DNA of 64,000 bases. Origin: Chryseobacterium luteum. Its GTDB lineage: Bacteria > Bacteroidota > Bacteroidia > Flavobacteriales > Weeksellaceae. The DNA lies in assembly GCF_000737785.1 (NCBI RefSeq), contig NZ_JPRO01000014.1:62001-126000 (forward strand), read 5' to 3'. Numbering within the stretch: the stretch's first letter is position 1; every line of letters begins with the position of its first letter. A program made the translations under genes and the position numbers. The notes beneath the pieces were generated by a model that was not told the DNA's origin, made no database searches, and worked only from the letters and a program-made list of their open reading frames with translations. Below are positions 53,548 through 61,497 of the stretch, in pieces.

Positions 53548-55113
53548 ATGATAGAAGTTATAATCGGCGTTGTTTGTTTAGTAATCGGTGCTGTAGTAGG
53601 GATTTTATTCTCTAAAAGCTCATTGAATACTAAGGGAAAATTCATTATAGATGATGCAAAGAAAAATGCCGAAAACCTTATAGAAAAAGCAAATGTTCAA
53701 GCTGAATCCATAAAGAAAGAAAAAAATCTGCAGGCCAAAGAAAAGTTTTTGGAACTGAAATCCCAGCACGATTCGGATATCCAATCCCGTGAGAAAAAAA
53801 TGCAGGAGATTGAAAAAAGAATTAAAGACAAGGAGCACAAGCTTAATGATGAGCTTAGCAAGACCGGAAAACTTGAAAAGGACCTTGACAAGCAGATTGC
53901 AGATTACGCGAAGAAAAACGAGATCTTAGAAAGAAAACAGCAGGAACTGGATATAGCTACCACTAAAAAAGTAGAGATCCTTGAAAAAATTGCCAATTAT
54001 ACGGCAGAAGAAGCTAAGGCAGAATTGGTAGAAACCATGAAAGCAGAAGCTAAAACCAGAGCTCAGGCACACGTGCAGGGTATTATGGAAGAAGCTCAGC
54101 TGAATGCCAAGAACGAAGCCAGGAAGATTGTGATCCAGACCATCCAGAGAATCGGAACTGAGCAGGCGATCGAAAATTCAGTATCCGTTTTCAATATTGA
54201 ATCTGACGAAGTAAAAGGAAGAATCATCGGTAGAGAAGGTAGAAATATCCGTGCTTTAGAGGCGGTTACCGGTGTTGAAATTATTGTTGATGATACTCCG
54301 GAAGCTATTCTTCTTTCATGCTTTGACCCGGTGAGAAGAGAAATTGCAAGACTGTCCCTTCACAGGTTGGTAACGGATGGAAGGATTCACCCGGCAAGAA
54401 TCGAAGAAGTAGTAGAAAAGACAAGAAAACAGATCGAAGAAGAGATTATTGAAGTAGGAAAAAGAACCATCATTGATCTTGGTATCCACGGATTGCACCC
54501 GGAACTGATCAAGATCGTAGGTAGAATGAAATACCGTTCTTCTTATGGACAAAACCTCCTACAGCACTCAAGAGAAGTGGCGAACATTGCTGCTACCATG
54601 GCTGCAGAATTAGGTTTAAATGTTAAATTAGCTAAAAGAGCAGGTCTGTTACACGATATCGGTAAAGTACCTGAACAGGAATCTGAACTTCCTCACGCTT
54701 TATTGGGAATGCAGTGGGCTGAGAAATATGGTGAAAATGCAGAAGTTGTAAACGCAATCGGTGCCCACCATGACGAAATTGAAATGAAGTCACTATTATC
54801 CCCGATCATCCAGGTTGCCGATGCAATCTCAGGAGCAAGACCGGGAGCAAGAAGACAGGTGCTTGAATCATACATCCAGAGACTGAAAGATCTTGAATCT
54901 GCAGCATTAAGCTTCGATGGTGTATCAAGTGCATATGCGATCCAGGCCGGTAGAGAACTGAGGGTAATGGTAGAGAGCGGAAAAGTAAGTGATGAAGTAG
55001 CCAACCAGCTGTCTTATGACATCTCTGAAAAGATCCAGAATGAACTGACGTATCCGGGACAGGTTAAAGTAACGGTAATCAGAGAAACAAGAGCGGTGAA
55101 TATTGCAAGATAA
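53548..55113 (+). CDS. rny: Ribonuclease Y
   Basis: 521-residue membrane-anchored endoribonuclease that starts mRNA decay. It has an N-terminal membrane helix ([20 protein letters not shown]), a long coiled coil (about 30-190), a KH domain with [26 protein letters not shown], and an HD domain with the metal pair in [12 protein letters not shown] and GAHHDEIE. Length is typical. A terminator hairpin follows directly. Confidence 0.96.
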   Translation: MIEVIIGVVCLVIGAVVGILFSKSSLNTKGKFIIDDAKKNAENLIEKANVQAESIKKEKNLQAKEKFLELKSQHDSDIQSREKKMQEIEKRIKDKEHKLNDELSKTGKLEKDLDKQIADYAKKNEILERKQQELDIATTKKVEILEKIANYTAEEAKAELVETMKAEAKTRAQAHVQGIMEEAQLNAKNEARKIVIQTIQRIGTEQAIENSVSVFNIESDEVKGRIIGREGRNIRALEAVTGVEIIVDDTPEAILLSCFDPVRREIARLSLHRLVTDGRIHPARIEEVVEKTRKQIEEEIIEVGKRTIIDLGIHGLHPELIKIVGRMKYRSSYGQNLLQHSREVANIAATMAAELGLNVKLAKRAGLLHDIGKVPEQESELPHALLGMQWAEKYGENAEVVNAIGAHHDEIEMKSLLSPIIQVADAISGARPGARRQVLESYIQRLKDLESAALSFDGVSSAYAIQAGRELRVMVESGKVSDEVANQLSYDISEKIQNELTYPGQVKVTVIRETRAVNIAR

Positions 55114-55136
55114 TACCACGGTCAAGATATTTTAAA

Positions 55137-55168
55137 AAAAACCTTTCAAGAGATTGAAAGGTTTTTTT
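55137..55168 (+). terminator. Terminator after rny
   Basis: AAAACCTTTCAA-GAGA-TTGAAAGGTTTT with a T-run. Confidence 0.8.
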
Positions 55169-55188
55169 ATTTTTATCAAAACTTAAAA

Positions 55189-56430
55189 ATGCAAGAACAG
55201 TCTCTGTCTTCAAAACTGAAGTACATCTTTTCGATCCCCGTAATCATTTCGGCCCTGGGCTATTTTGTAGATATTTATGATCTGCTTTTATTCGGTATTG
55301 TAAGAATCCCAAGCTTAAAAGCTTTAGGCCTGAATCCTGATTCTGACGGAACCTTTATCCTGAACTGCCAGATGGTAGGCCTTCTTATCGGCGGGGTTTT
55401 CTGGGGGATTTTTGGAGACAAAAAGGGTAGGCTTTCCGTACTTTTCGGGTCCATTTTGGTATATTCCTTAGCTAATATTGCCTGTGGTTTTCTTCCCTAT
55501 TTTCCGAAAGAGCATCTGGTGTACCAATATGCGGGTTTAAGATTCATTGCAGGAATAGGACTGGCCGGGGAGCTTGGAGCCGGAATTACCCTGGTTTCTG
55601 AAAGCCTGCCGAAGAATCTAAGGGCAATCGGAACCTCTGTAGTAGCAGGCTTCGGACTGATGGGGGCCGTAGTGGCCCAGCTTACGGTAGAACTCGCCGG
55701 CGGCTGGAATATCTCCTACATCATCGGCGGAATTATGGGGATCATGCTGTTGATTCTCAGGGTAAGCGTATCAGAATCCGGTATTTATAAGAATATAGAG
55801 CATAAAAGCGTTTCCAAAGGAAATTTCCTTTCCTTTTTTACCAGTAAGGAACGCTTGACCCGGTATCTCAAATGCATTGCTGTAGGATTGCCTACATGGT
55901 ATTGCATAGGGATTCTGGCGGTTCTGGCTAACCAATTTGCCCCTGAATTGGGGATTAAGGATCTGAATCCGGGAAAAGCAATTATGTGGGCTTATATAGG
56001 GATCTCCGCCGGTGATCTGATGAGCGGTTTTATTTCCCATGCATTGAAATCCCGTAAAATGGCTATTTTCTATATGCTGCTCTTCACCATAGTGGGTGTG
56101 GCAATAATGCTGTTTGGAAATACCAATACAGAGACAAAATACTATATGTTCTGTGTCTGGCTGGGCTTGGGAACTGGCTATTGGGCAATGTTTGTAACAC
56201 TTGCGGCAGAACAGTTTGGTACGAATATCAGAAATACGGCAACAACCACCGTTCCCAATATGGTAAGAGGTTTGGTGCCTGTGATGATCTTAGCCTTTGA
56301 TCTTTTAAAAACTCATTTCACGGTAATCATAAGTGCGGCTGTCGTGGGAGTTGTTGTATTCGGTCTGGCCTTTTATTCATCGCTGACCATTTCAGAAACC
56401 CATAATAAAGACCTGGGGTTTACCGAGTAA
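55189..56430 (+). CDS. MFS transporter (metabolite:proton symporter-like)
   Basis: 413 residues with 12 predicted membrane segments. The conserved MFS loop 2-3 motif is GIFGDKKGRLSVLFG (about residues 80-94). The N-terminal half also has DIYDLLLFGIVRIPSL in TM1, as in the metabolite:H+ symporter or sugar-phosphate group, and AGIGLAGELGAGITLVSESLP. Substrate unknown. It is the last ordinary gene before the peptide cluster and appears to stand alone. Confidence 0.88.
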   Translation: MQEQSLSSKLKYIFSIPVIISALGYFVDIYDLLLFGIVRIPSLKALGLNPDSDGTFILNCQMVGLLIGGVFWGIFGDKKGRLSVLFGSILVYSLANIACGFLPYFPKEHLVYQYAGLRFIAGIGLAGELGAGITLVSESLPKNLRAIGTSVVAGFGLMGAVVAQLTVELAGGWNISYIIGGIMGIMLLILRVSVSESGIYKNIEHKSVSKGNFLSFFTSKERLTRYLKCIAVGLPTWYCIGILAVLANQFAPELGIKDLNPGKAIMWAYIGISAGDLMSGFISHALKSRKMAIFYMLLFTIVGVAIMLFGNTNTETKYYMFCVWLGLGTGYWAMFVTLAAEQFGTNIRNTATTTVPNMVRGLVPVMILAFDLLKTHFTVIISAAVVGVVVFGLAFYSSLTISETHNKDLGFTE

Positions 56431-56494
56431 TACAGCGGTTTGACAGGAATTGATGTACTTTTAAGTATAAGGAAATGAATAAATTAACATTTTA

Positions 56495-56529
56495 TTGTGC
56501 TTCAAATAATCATTAATTGTTTACTTTTG
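56495..56529 (+). promoter_or_regulatory. Promoter of the first cysteine-rich peptide gene
   Basis: TTG at 56495-56497, 24-base spacer, TACTTTTG at 56522-56529. The sequence after it (GAAAGTAA, TTGTTTAAT, ATCAAA) closely follows the region upstream of the second peptide, showing a duplicated regulatory segment. Confidence 0.55.
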
Positions 56530-56575
56530 AAAGTAAAGGAATTTAATTCTATTGTTTAATTAAAATCAAAACATC

Positions 56576-56761
56576 ATGTCACAGGAAATTTTTAAAAAAG
56601 CAAAAAAGTTAAAAAAGGAAGATCTTAAAAACATTATAGGCGGAGTAAGCGGGGTAGTCACCCCGGATCTTTCAAAATGTGGCTGTAGCTGTACAGGAGC
56701 AGTGACAGGACCGTCATATTGTGTAAAGTATAAAAAGTGTCTCCAGGTAATTACCTGTTAA
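56576..56761 (+). CDS. Six-cysteine double-glycine peptide precursor 1 (bacteriocin-like)
   Basis: 61 residues. The leader KKAKKLKKEDLKNIIGG (Gly22-Gly23) is a double-glycine leader of the type used by peptide exporters with C39 peptidases and by Bacteroidota natural-product precursors. The core has six cysteines at 35, 37, 39, 49, 55 and 61, in the pattern C-x-C-x-C-x9-C-x5-C-x5-C, and ends on Cys61. The second peptide at 57089 has the same spacing. Function unproven: a bacteriocin-like or signalling peptide is likely. Confidence 0.75.
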   Translation: MSQEIFKKAKKLKKEDLKNIIGGVSGVVTPDLSKCGCSCTGAVTGPSYCVKYKKCLQVITC

Positions 56762-56780
56762 TAGAAACATTTTAGTGAGT

Positions 56781-56808
56781 AAAACCTTTCGGATAATTGA
56801 AAGGTTTT
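56781..56808 (+). terminator. Terminator after peptide gene 1
   Basis: AAAACCTTTC-GGATAATT-GAAAGGTTTT followed by ATTGTTT. Confidence 0.75.
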
Positions 56809-57008
56809 ATTGTTTAGTAAAGCTTAAGAATCCCGGAACACTTCAACATCCTTTAAAACAATTCTGTTCCCATTCTTTTCAGCTGTAGGGCAAGGTTAAA
56901 AGAACAGGATAATTTAATCGTTTAATAAATATTTCCGTTTTAATCCGCTTTATTAAGTTAATAATACTAATGAAATCAGGGCTTTATTTAATTTTATATT
57001 AAATTATG

Positions 57009-57038
57009 TTGTGAATAATTAATATTTGTTTAACTTTG
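57009..57038 (+). promoter_or_regulatory. Promoter of the second cysteine-rich peptide gene
   Basis: TTG at 57009-57011, 19-base spacer, TAACTTTG at 57031-57038. Related to the promoter at 56495-56529. Confidence 0.6.
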
Positions 57039-57088
57039 GAAAGTAACTAAGCTATACTGTTTAATCTCAAACCAAATCATTTAAGACT

Positions 57089-57268
57089 ATGAAAAATGCC
57101 AAGAAATTAAGAAAAGCAGATCTGAAAAACATTATCGGAGGAATCAGCGGACCACAAGATTTATCCAAGTGCGGATGCAGCTGCTCAGGATCCGTTACAG
57201 GTCCGTGGTACTGTGTACAGTATATTGCCTGTCCTCAGGTATATACCTGTGATCAGTCTGCAGTTTAA
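57089..57268 (+). CDS. Six-cysteine double-glycine peptide precursor 2 (bacteriocin-like)
   Basis: 59 residues, paralog of the peptide at 56576. The leader is MKNAKKLRKADLKNIIGG (Gly17-Gly18). The core begins ISGPQDLSKCGCSCSGS and has cysteines at 28, 30, 32, 42, 48 and 54 with identical spacing to paralog 1, then a short tail DQSAV. VTGP and the YC following it are also conserved. It has its own promoter and terminator. Whether the neighbouring maturases act on it is not known. Confidence 0.75.
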   Translation: MKNAKKLRKADLKNIIGGISGPQDLSKCGCSCSGSVTGPWYCVQYIACPQVYTCDQSAV

Positions 57269-57317
57269 GACGATTTCAGTCAGAAAATAATAAACATTTC
57301 CACATTTAATACGCAAA

Positions 57318-57345
57318 AGCCTTTTGGACCTTCCAAAAGGTTTTT
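57318..57345 (+). terminator. Terminator after peptide gene 2
   Basis: CCTTTTGGA-CCT-TCCAAAAGG followed by TTTTT. Confidence 0.75.
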
Positions 57346-57462
57346 GTCTTTTAATAAAGTTGAAAAAAGGAAATCCGTTTGTCTTTCTTTGCGATCCAAG
57401 AAAGGCAGATTATTATGAAACAGATAAGCTATTTAACATAATATAATTATTTATTTATCTCT

Positions 57463-57492
57463 TTGTAGAGAATTATATTTATTCTATATTTG
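57463..57492 (+). promoter_or_regulatory. Promoter of the grasp-with-spasm cluster
   Basis: TTTG ending at 57465, 19-base spacer, TATATTTG at 57485-57492: a textbook Bacteroidota promoter, 54 bases before the precursor ATG. Confidence 0.7.
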
Positions 57493-57546
57493 TGATAAGC
57501 GGATTCCGAAAAGCTAACAGAGTAGGAGAAAAATTAATGTATTACT

Positions 57547-57735
57547 ATGAAAAAATTAGAAAACCTGAAAGGGAAGAAATTAGGCAACATGAAAAGTATT
57601 ATTGCTGGAAAAAAATCATTAGACCTAGGCTTCGCTGGTCCATGTGGAGGAACTGGTACAGACAGTGATCCTCACGTATTAGAAACACTTACACTGATCA
57701 AAGGTGGAGGTGGTACTAATGATGGATGTGACTAG
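57547..57735 (+). CDS. gwsA: Grasp-with-spasm modified peptide precursor
   Basis: 62 residues. The leader MKKLENLKGKKLGNMKSIIAG is recognised by position and by its Lys/Leu pattern. The core holds Thr/Asp-rich segments, GPCGGTGTDSDPHV and LIKGGGGTNDGCD, that offer hydroxyl and carboxyl side chains for ester (graspetide-type) or amide links made by an ATP-grasp enzyme, plus two cysteines. It directly precedes the ATP-grasp and SPASM genes, separated by a hairpin. The exact linkages cannot be read from sequence. Confidence 0.75.
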   Translation: MKKLENLKGKKLGNMKSIIAGKKSLDLGFAGPCGGTGTDSDPHVLETLTLIKGGGGTNDGCD

Positions 57736-57760
57736 TCACTTGATTTTTTACAAAAAATTA

Positions 57761-57787
57761 AAGACTCTTTATATTATAAAGAGTCTT
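57761..57787 (+). terminator. Attenuating hairpin between precursor and maturase genes
   Basis: AAGACTCTTTATA-T-TATAAAGAGTCTT, 13-base perfect arms, but with only a weak T-tract afterwards. It probably lets a fraction of transcripts continue so that precursor mRNA exceeds maturase mRNA. Confidence 0.6.
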
Positions 57788-57814
57788 CCTTTATCTATTA
57801 ATTCATAAAAAAAT

Positions 57815-58780
57815 ATGATTCTAATTTTATCAACTCCCAATGATGACGATACAAATCTTGTGATGGAGCATTTACATCTTTTGGGTGAAAAGTGTATAAG
57901 AATAAACGATCTGGACTTATTTAACGGAAATACAAAGATGCATTATGAGCTGTCGCCGGAGCCTAGGCTTTTTGTGGAGAATATTTTTTTTGGAAGAATA
58001 GATCTCTCGGATATTCAATGTGTATGGTATAGAAAATTTGGGTTCTTTGATAAGTTTAAAAAAAAAATCAGAGGAGAAACCAATATAGAGATGCTGGAAT
58101 ATTTAAAATTAGAATATACCACTACACTGGAACTCTTTTTTGATTTTTTAAAGGACAAAAAATGGCTTAACAATTATTTAAGCGTTAAAAAATTAAATAA
58201 AATAAGCACTCTCATTGCTTCTCAAAAAATAGGATTAACTATTCCAAAAACCAATATAACCAATACTGCTGATTCATTAGACCTGAACGAATCATATATT
58301 ACCAAATCTATAAAAGACGGAACCGTAATTGACGTGGGAGAAAAAACTTTCTTTTTTCTAACAAAGGAAGTTAATCCCAGGACAATGATTGGGTACAACC
58401 ATTTTTTTCCAAGTTTGTTTCAAGAGAAAATAGACAAAGAATACGAACTCAGAATTTTCCATTTGAATGGAAAAAACTATCCTATGGCCATTTTTTCTCA
58501 AAGAGATACCCAAACGGGCGTAGATTACAGACATTACAATTACAGTAAACCCAACAGAATGATTCCTTATTCTCTCCCCGGAGAACTTGATGAAAAAATA
58601 TGCCGTCTTATGAAAACCCTGGAACTCGATACCGGCTCATTGGATATCATAAAAGGTAAAGATGGGGAATATTATTTTTTGGAAATAAATCCTTCAGGCC
58701 AATTCAGGATGACATCAATGCCTTGCAATTATAATCTTCATTATGAGGTAGCCCAGTGTTTAAAAAAAATGAATACATGA
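57815..58780 (+). CDS. gwsG: Grasp-with-spasm ATP-grasp peptide maturase
   Basis: 321-residue ATP-grasp ligase of the graspetide/GwsG group. The N-terminal domain contains MILILSTPNDDDTNLVMEHL, the middle domain FQEKIDKEYELRIFHLNG, and the C-terminal Mg2+/ATP site is YFLEINPSGQFRMTSM (Glu-x-Asn-Pro). Such enzymes activate Asp/Glu carboxylates of a precursor and couple them to Thr/Ser or Lys side chains. It follows the gwsA precursor. Its TGA overlaps the ATG of the next small gene (ATGA), so the maturases are translationally coupled. Confidence 0.88.
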   Translation: MILILSTPNDDDTNLVMEHLHLLGEKCIRINDLDLFNGNTKMHYELSPEPRLFVENIFFGRIDLSDIQCVWYRKFGFFDKFKKKIRGETNIEMLEYLKLEYTTTLELFFDFLKDKKWLNNYLSVKKLNKISTLIASQKIGLTIPKTNITNTADSLDLNESYITKSIKDGTVIDVGEKTFFFLTKEVNPRTMIGYNHFFPSLFQEKIDKEYELRIFHLNGKNYPMAIFSQRDTQTGVDYRHYNYSKPNRMIPYSLPGELDEKICRLMKTLELDTGSLDIIKGKDGEYYFLEINPSGQFRMTSMPCNYNLHYEVAQCLKKMNT

Positions 58781-58977
58781 AAAAAACATTACTTAAGGAA
58801 ATTGGATATGAAAAAAAGAAAGAGCTGCTTCCTGTTATTTTCTCCCATACAACTCCAATGGACATAAAAAAAATAAAAAGAGACCGTCCTTTCAGAATGG
58901 TTGACACTTCTATTCATCAGTCAGAAATCTATTGCCTAAGAATATACAAAGATGGAATTAACATATCTACGGAATAA
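58777..58977 (+). CDS. Small unrecognised ORF inside the grasp-with-spasm cluster
   Basis: 66 residues starting MKKTLLKEIGYEKKKELLPV, basic, with no signal peptide. Its ATG overlaps the gwsG stop (ATGA) and its own end overlaps the gwsS start by 26 bases, so it is likely to be translated. No family is recognised. It could be a small accessory protein, such as an adaptor or leader-binding helper. Confidence 0.55.
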   Translation: MKKTLLKEIGYEKKKELLPVIFSHTTPMDIKKIKRDRPFRMVDTSIHQSEIYCLRIYKDGINISTE

Positions 58978-59950
58978 CAACGACAAATATATTCATGTGT
59001 TTTCTTGCTGTATACCTGTCAGAGGACATGAAAGAGGCGCTATATACGATCTTCAGAGAGAGGAAATTGAATTGGTGCCTAATACCATGATAGACTTTTT
59101 GGAACACATTAAAAACAGAAAAGTAAGCTCTGTCCTGGAAGAATTTGAATCAGATACAATGGCTAAAAAGTATCTTGATTTTTTAGAAAAAAATGAATTT
59201 GTATTTTATTCCAATACTGTTTCTTTTCCTGAATTATCTGCCAGGAGTATCAATGAAGATACTTCCGTAATACAGTTTATGACTATCATGTTGTCGGAAT
59301 TTATTGATGATAATTTAGATGCCGTTATAAAAAATATTAATGAACTGGGGGTGAAAAGGCTGCACGTCCATATGAGTAGCCAGGATTGCATGAAGGAAAT
59401 TCATAAATTCCTGAATTTGTTAGAATATTCCAGGGTAACTAATATGTCTTTTTCAATTCCTTATCAAAAAATTGATAAAAAACTATACAACAACAATCGC
59501 TTAAAGACTTTGTATCTGTTTAATTCTCCTAAAGAAAAAGTAGAAACCAATAATGAAGTGACCAGTGTTTTTATTATGGTGAATGATGCCAGGATGTTTA
59601 TACCTAAATTTAATATCAATACCGTAGACGTTAATTCTACGGCTTATAATATTGCCGTAAATTATAATCTGTCACTATATAAGACCGTATTTGTGGATGA
59701 ACATGGGGAAATTAAATTTAATGTTTCAGATAAGACAGGCTATGGTAATATCACGGATTCAATAGAGGAAATAAAAACCAGGACATTCCCGGAACTTTCC
59801 ACACTTTGGAATATTAAAAAGACCGATATTGCTCCCTGTAATATTTGCGAGTTTAGATTCTGCTGTACTGTGACCCATATTCCTTTTAAAAAGGATGACG
59901 GTTATGCAGTGAACTGTAATTATAATCCATACAATGCCGAATTAAATTAA
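58952..59950 (+). CDS. gwsS: Grasp-with-spasm SPASM-domain peptide maturase
   Basis: 332-residue protein with a C-terminal SPASM-like cysteine cluster: Cys296, Cys299, Cys304, Cys305 and Cys322 (DIAPCNICEFRFCC and NCNYNPYN). The radical-SAM CxxxCxxC motif is absent; the N-terminal half has only an isolated Cys19-Cys20 pair. It therefore keeps the auxiliary Fe-S-binding module of peptide-modifying enzymes without the radical core, as expected for grasp-with-spasm systems. It probably works together with the ATP-grasp enzyme on GwsA. Confidence 0.85.
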   Translation: MELTYLRNNNDKYIHVFSCCIPVRGHERGAIYDLQREEIELVPNTMIDFLEHIKNRKVSSVLEEFESDTMAKKYLDFLEKNEFVFYSNTVSFPELSARSINEDTSVIQFMTIMLSEFIDDNLDAVIKNINELGVKRLHVHMSSQDCMKEIHKFLNLLEYSRVTNMSFSIPYQKIDKKLYNNNRLKTLYLFNSPKEKVETNNEVTSVFIMVNDARMFIPKFNINTVDVNSTAYNIAVNYNLSLYKTVFVDEHGEIKFNVSDKTGYGNITDSIEEIKTRTFPELSTLWNIKKTDIAPCNICEFRFCCTVTHIPFKKDDGYAVNCNYNPYNAELN

Positions 59951-59977
59951 AAGAAATGAGCAAAAACTGAGGAGTAT

Positions 59978-60832
59978 ATGGTTGAAAGTATAGCCAATAT
60001 TTTAAAATATCTTGAGAAAAAAAATATTTATTTAGACGGAAAAGATTTTTCGTTCCAGATTAATTCTCATCCGGCATTCCCAAGTCTGCTGTCCATAGTG
60101 AGTGCTCTGAATATTAACCGTGTTTGTAACTATGTGCTGGAAATAGAGGATTCCGAAATAGACGAGCTTCCCGATGATTTTATGACTTTTGTAGCACTTA
60201 CAGGAAATGAACAGGAACTTATGTATGTTGAAAAGAAAAATGAATGCTACCTGGTTAATGGAAAATATAAAATAAGTAAAGACGACCTGCTTTCAAAGTG
60301 GAATAAGATTGTCGTTATAGTTGACGAAACACAGTCGGATCTTAAAAAGAAAGGCATTAGTACCTATCTGTTGCCTTTTGTGGGAATTTCAATACTAATT
60401 ATATTGATTGGCTTGTATTACTATATTCATTTAAATTCTTTCATGTATCTGCTTCTGTCATTGTGCGGTTTTTCCCTGTCTGTTCTTTCATTAAAAAAAG
60501 TATTTGGAATTGAAAGTTCGATAGTAAGTAAGGTATGTTCAGGTACCTATAAAGACTGTTCGTTTTCTGAAACGAAAAACACAGATTTTATCTCAAACTT
60601 TGGAGATTACAGCCTGGTCTACTTTTTTACCAATATGATAAGCATTCTGTTTCTTTCAAATAATCAGAACCATGATGTTTTTGTTAGCATACAGAAATTA
60701 TTACTGATCATTATTCTCCCTGTGATGGCTTATTCCCTTTTTTATCAGCTGTTTAAAATGAAGAAAGTCTGCCCCTTATGTATAGGAATTATAATTATTT
60801 TGATTTTGCAGACTTATATTTTGATGATGTAA
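59978..60832 (+). CDS. Fusion of a degenerate C39-like domain and a VKOR disulfide-forming domain
   Basis: 284 residues. Residues 1-120 resemble a C39 peptidase-like domain (INSHPAFPSLLSIVSALNI) lacking the nucleophile Cys. Residues 130-284 are four to five membrane segments of the vitamin K epoxide reductase family with both redox pairs: Cys187-x6-Cys194 in the loop and Cys265-Pro-Leu-Cys268. VKOR proteins pass electrons from thioredoxin-like proteins to quinones. The cluster context suggests an exporter-linked oxidase for a modified peptide, with the C39-like part perhaps binding its leader. No ABC exporter is seen. Confidence 0.8.
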   Translation: MVESIANILKYLEKKNIYLDGKDFSFQINSHPAFPSLLSIVSALNINRVCNYVLEIEDSEIDELPDDFMTFVALTGNEQELMYVEKKNECYLVNGKYKISKDDLLSKWNKIVVIVDETQSDLKKKGISTYLLPFVGISILIILIGLYYYIHLNSFMYLLLSLCGFSLSVLSLKKVFGIESSIVSKVCSGTYKDCSFSETKNTDFISNFGDYSLVYFFTNMISILFLSNNQNHDVFVSIQKLLLIIILPVMAYSLFYQLFKMKKVCPLCIGIIIILILQTYILMM

Positions 60833-60833
60833 T

Positions 60834-61490
60834 ATGAATATAGAATCTTTTATTCCGGTAGTTTTATATGGTCTTATTTATTTGCTCATCTTTATTCTGT
60901 GGCTGTACATCAAGAGATTTCTAATCCGGAGTGAGAAGAACAAAAACCAGCTGATAAGAAAAACCAGAGTGGTCAGGAATCATGATGTGTTTATGAATAC
61001 CTTACAGAAGCAGGAAAAGGCAGACCTTCCTGTACCTGTATTCGTCCTGGGAAATAAGGATGCAGATCTTGAACTGACGATATTGACAAGTCTATACTGT
61101 GAGATGTGTAAAGAGATGAGTGAGATTATTGATAAAATAATATTTGCCTATGAAGACCAGATAAAAATAAATATTTTTTTTAAACCCCAGAATGCAGAGG
61201 AAAAAAATCATCCTTTGTATCTGCTTCATGCCATTTTTTTAATTCGGGGAGAAAAAGAGTTTTTACAGGCATTCAATTTTTGGTTTAAAAATAAGAACCT
61301 TATACCATGGCAGACTGCCGATTACAGTACCGAAGAAAATAAAAATTCCTTTACATCTTCAAACGATTGGTTTGCCCGGAATGGAATAATCTCCACACCT
61401 TCAGTTTTTATTGATAAGTATGTCTATCCCTACGAATTTGAAAAAGAAGATTTATACTTTTATATAGAACAAATTATAGAAAACAAATAA
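60834..61490 (+). CDS. Membrane-anchored thioredoxin-fold protein (DsbA-like)
   Basis: 218 residues: one N-terminal membrane helix (IPVVLYGLIYLLIFILWLYI), then a thioredoxin-like domain with Cys89-x-x-Cys92 (LTSLYCEMCKEM), the ALL-alpha insert, and the cis-Pro loop ISTPSVFIDKY near residue 195. It starts one base after the VKOR gene stop, so the two probably form an oxidising pair, with VKOR re-oxidising this protein. The client is likely to be a cluster peptide. Confidence 0.82.
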   Translation: MNIESFIPVVLYGLIYLLIFILWLYIKRFLIRSEKNKNQLIRKTRVVRNHDVFMNTLQKQEKADLPVPVFVLGNKDADLELTILTSLYCEMCKEMSEIIDKIIFAYEDQIKINIFFKPQNAEEKNHPLYLLHAIFLIRGEKEFLQAFNFWFKNKNLIPWQTADYSTEENKNSFTSSNDWFARNGIISTPSVFIDKYVYPYEFEKEDLYFYIEQIIENK

Positions 61491-61497
61491 AAAAGAT

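Larger units (their letters stand above)
56762..57088. other. Spacer between the two cysteine-rich peptide genes
   Basis: 327 bases: terminator hairpin (56781-56808), unremarkable A/T-rich DNA, and the promoter of the second peptide (57009-57038). No other open frame is supported. Confidence 0.7.
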
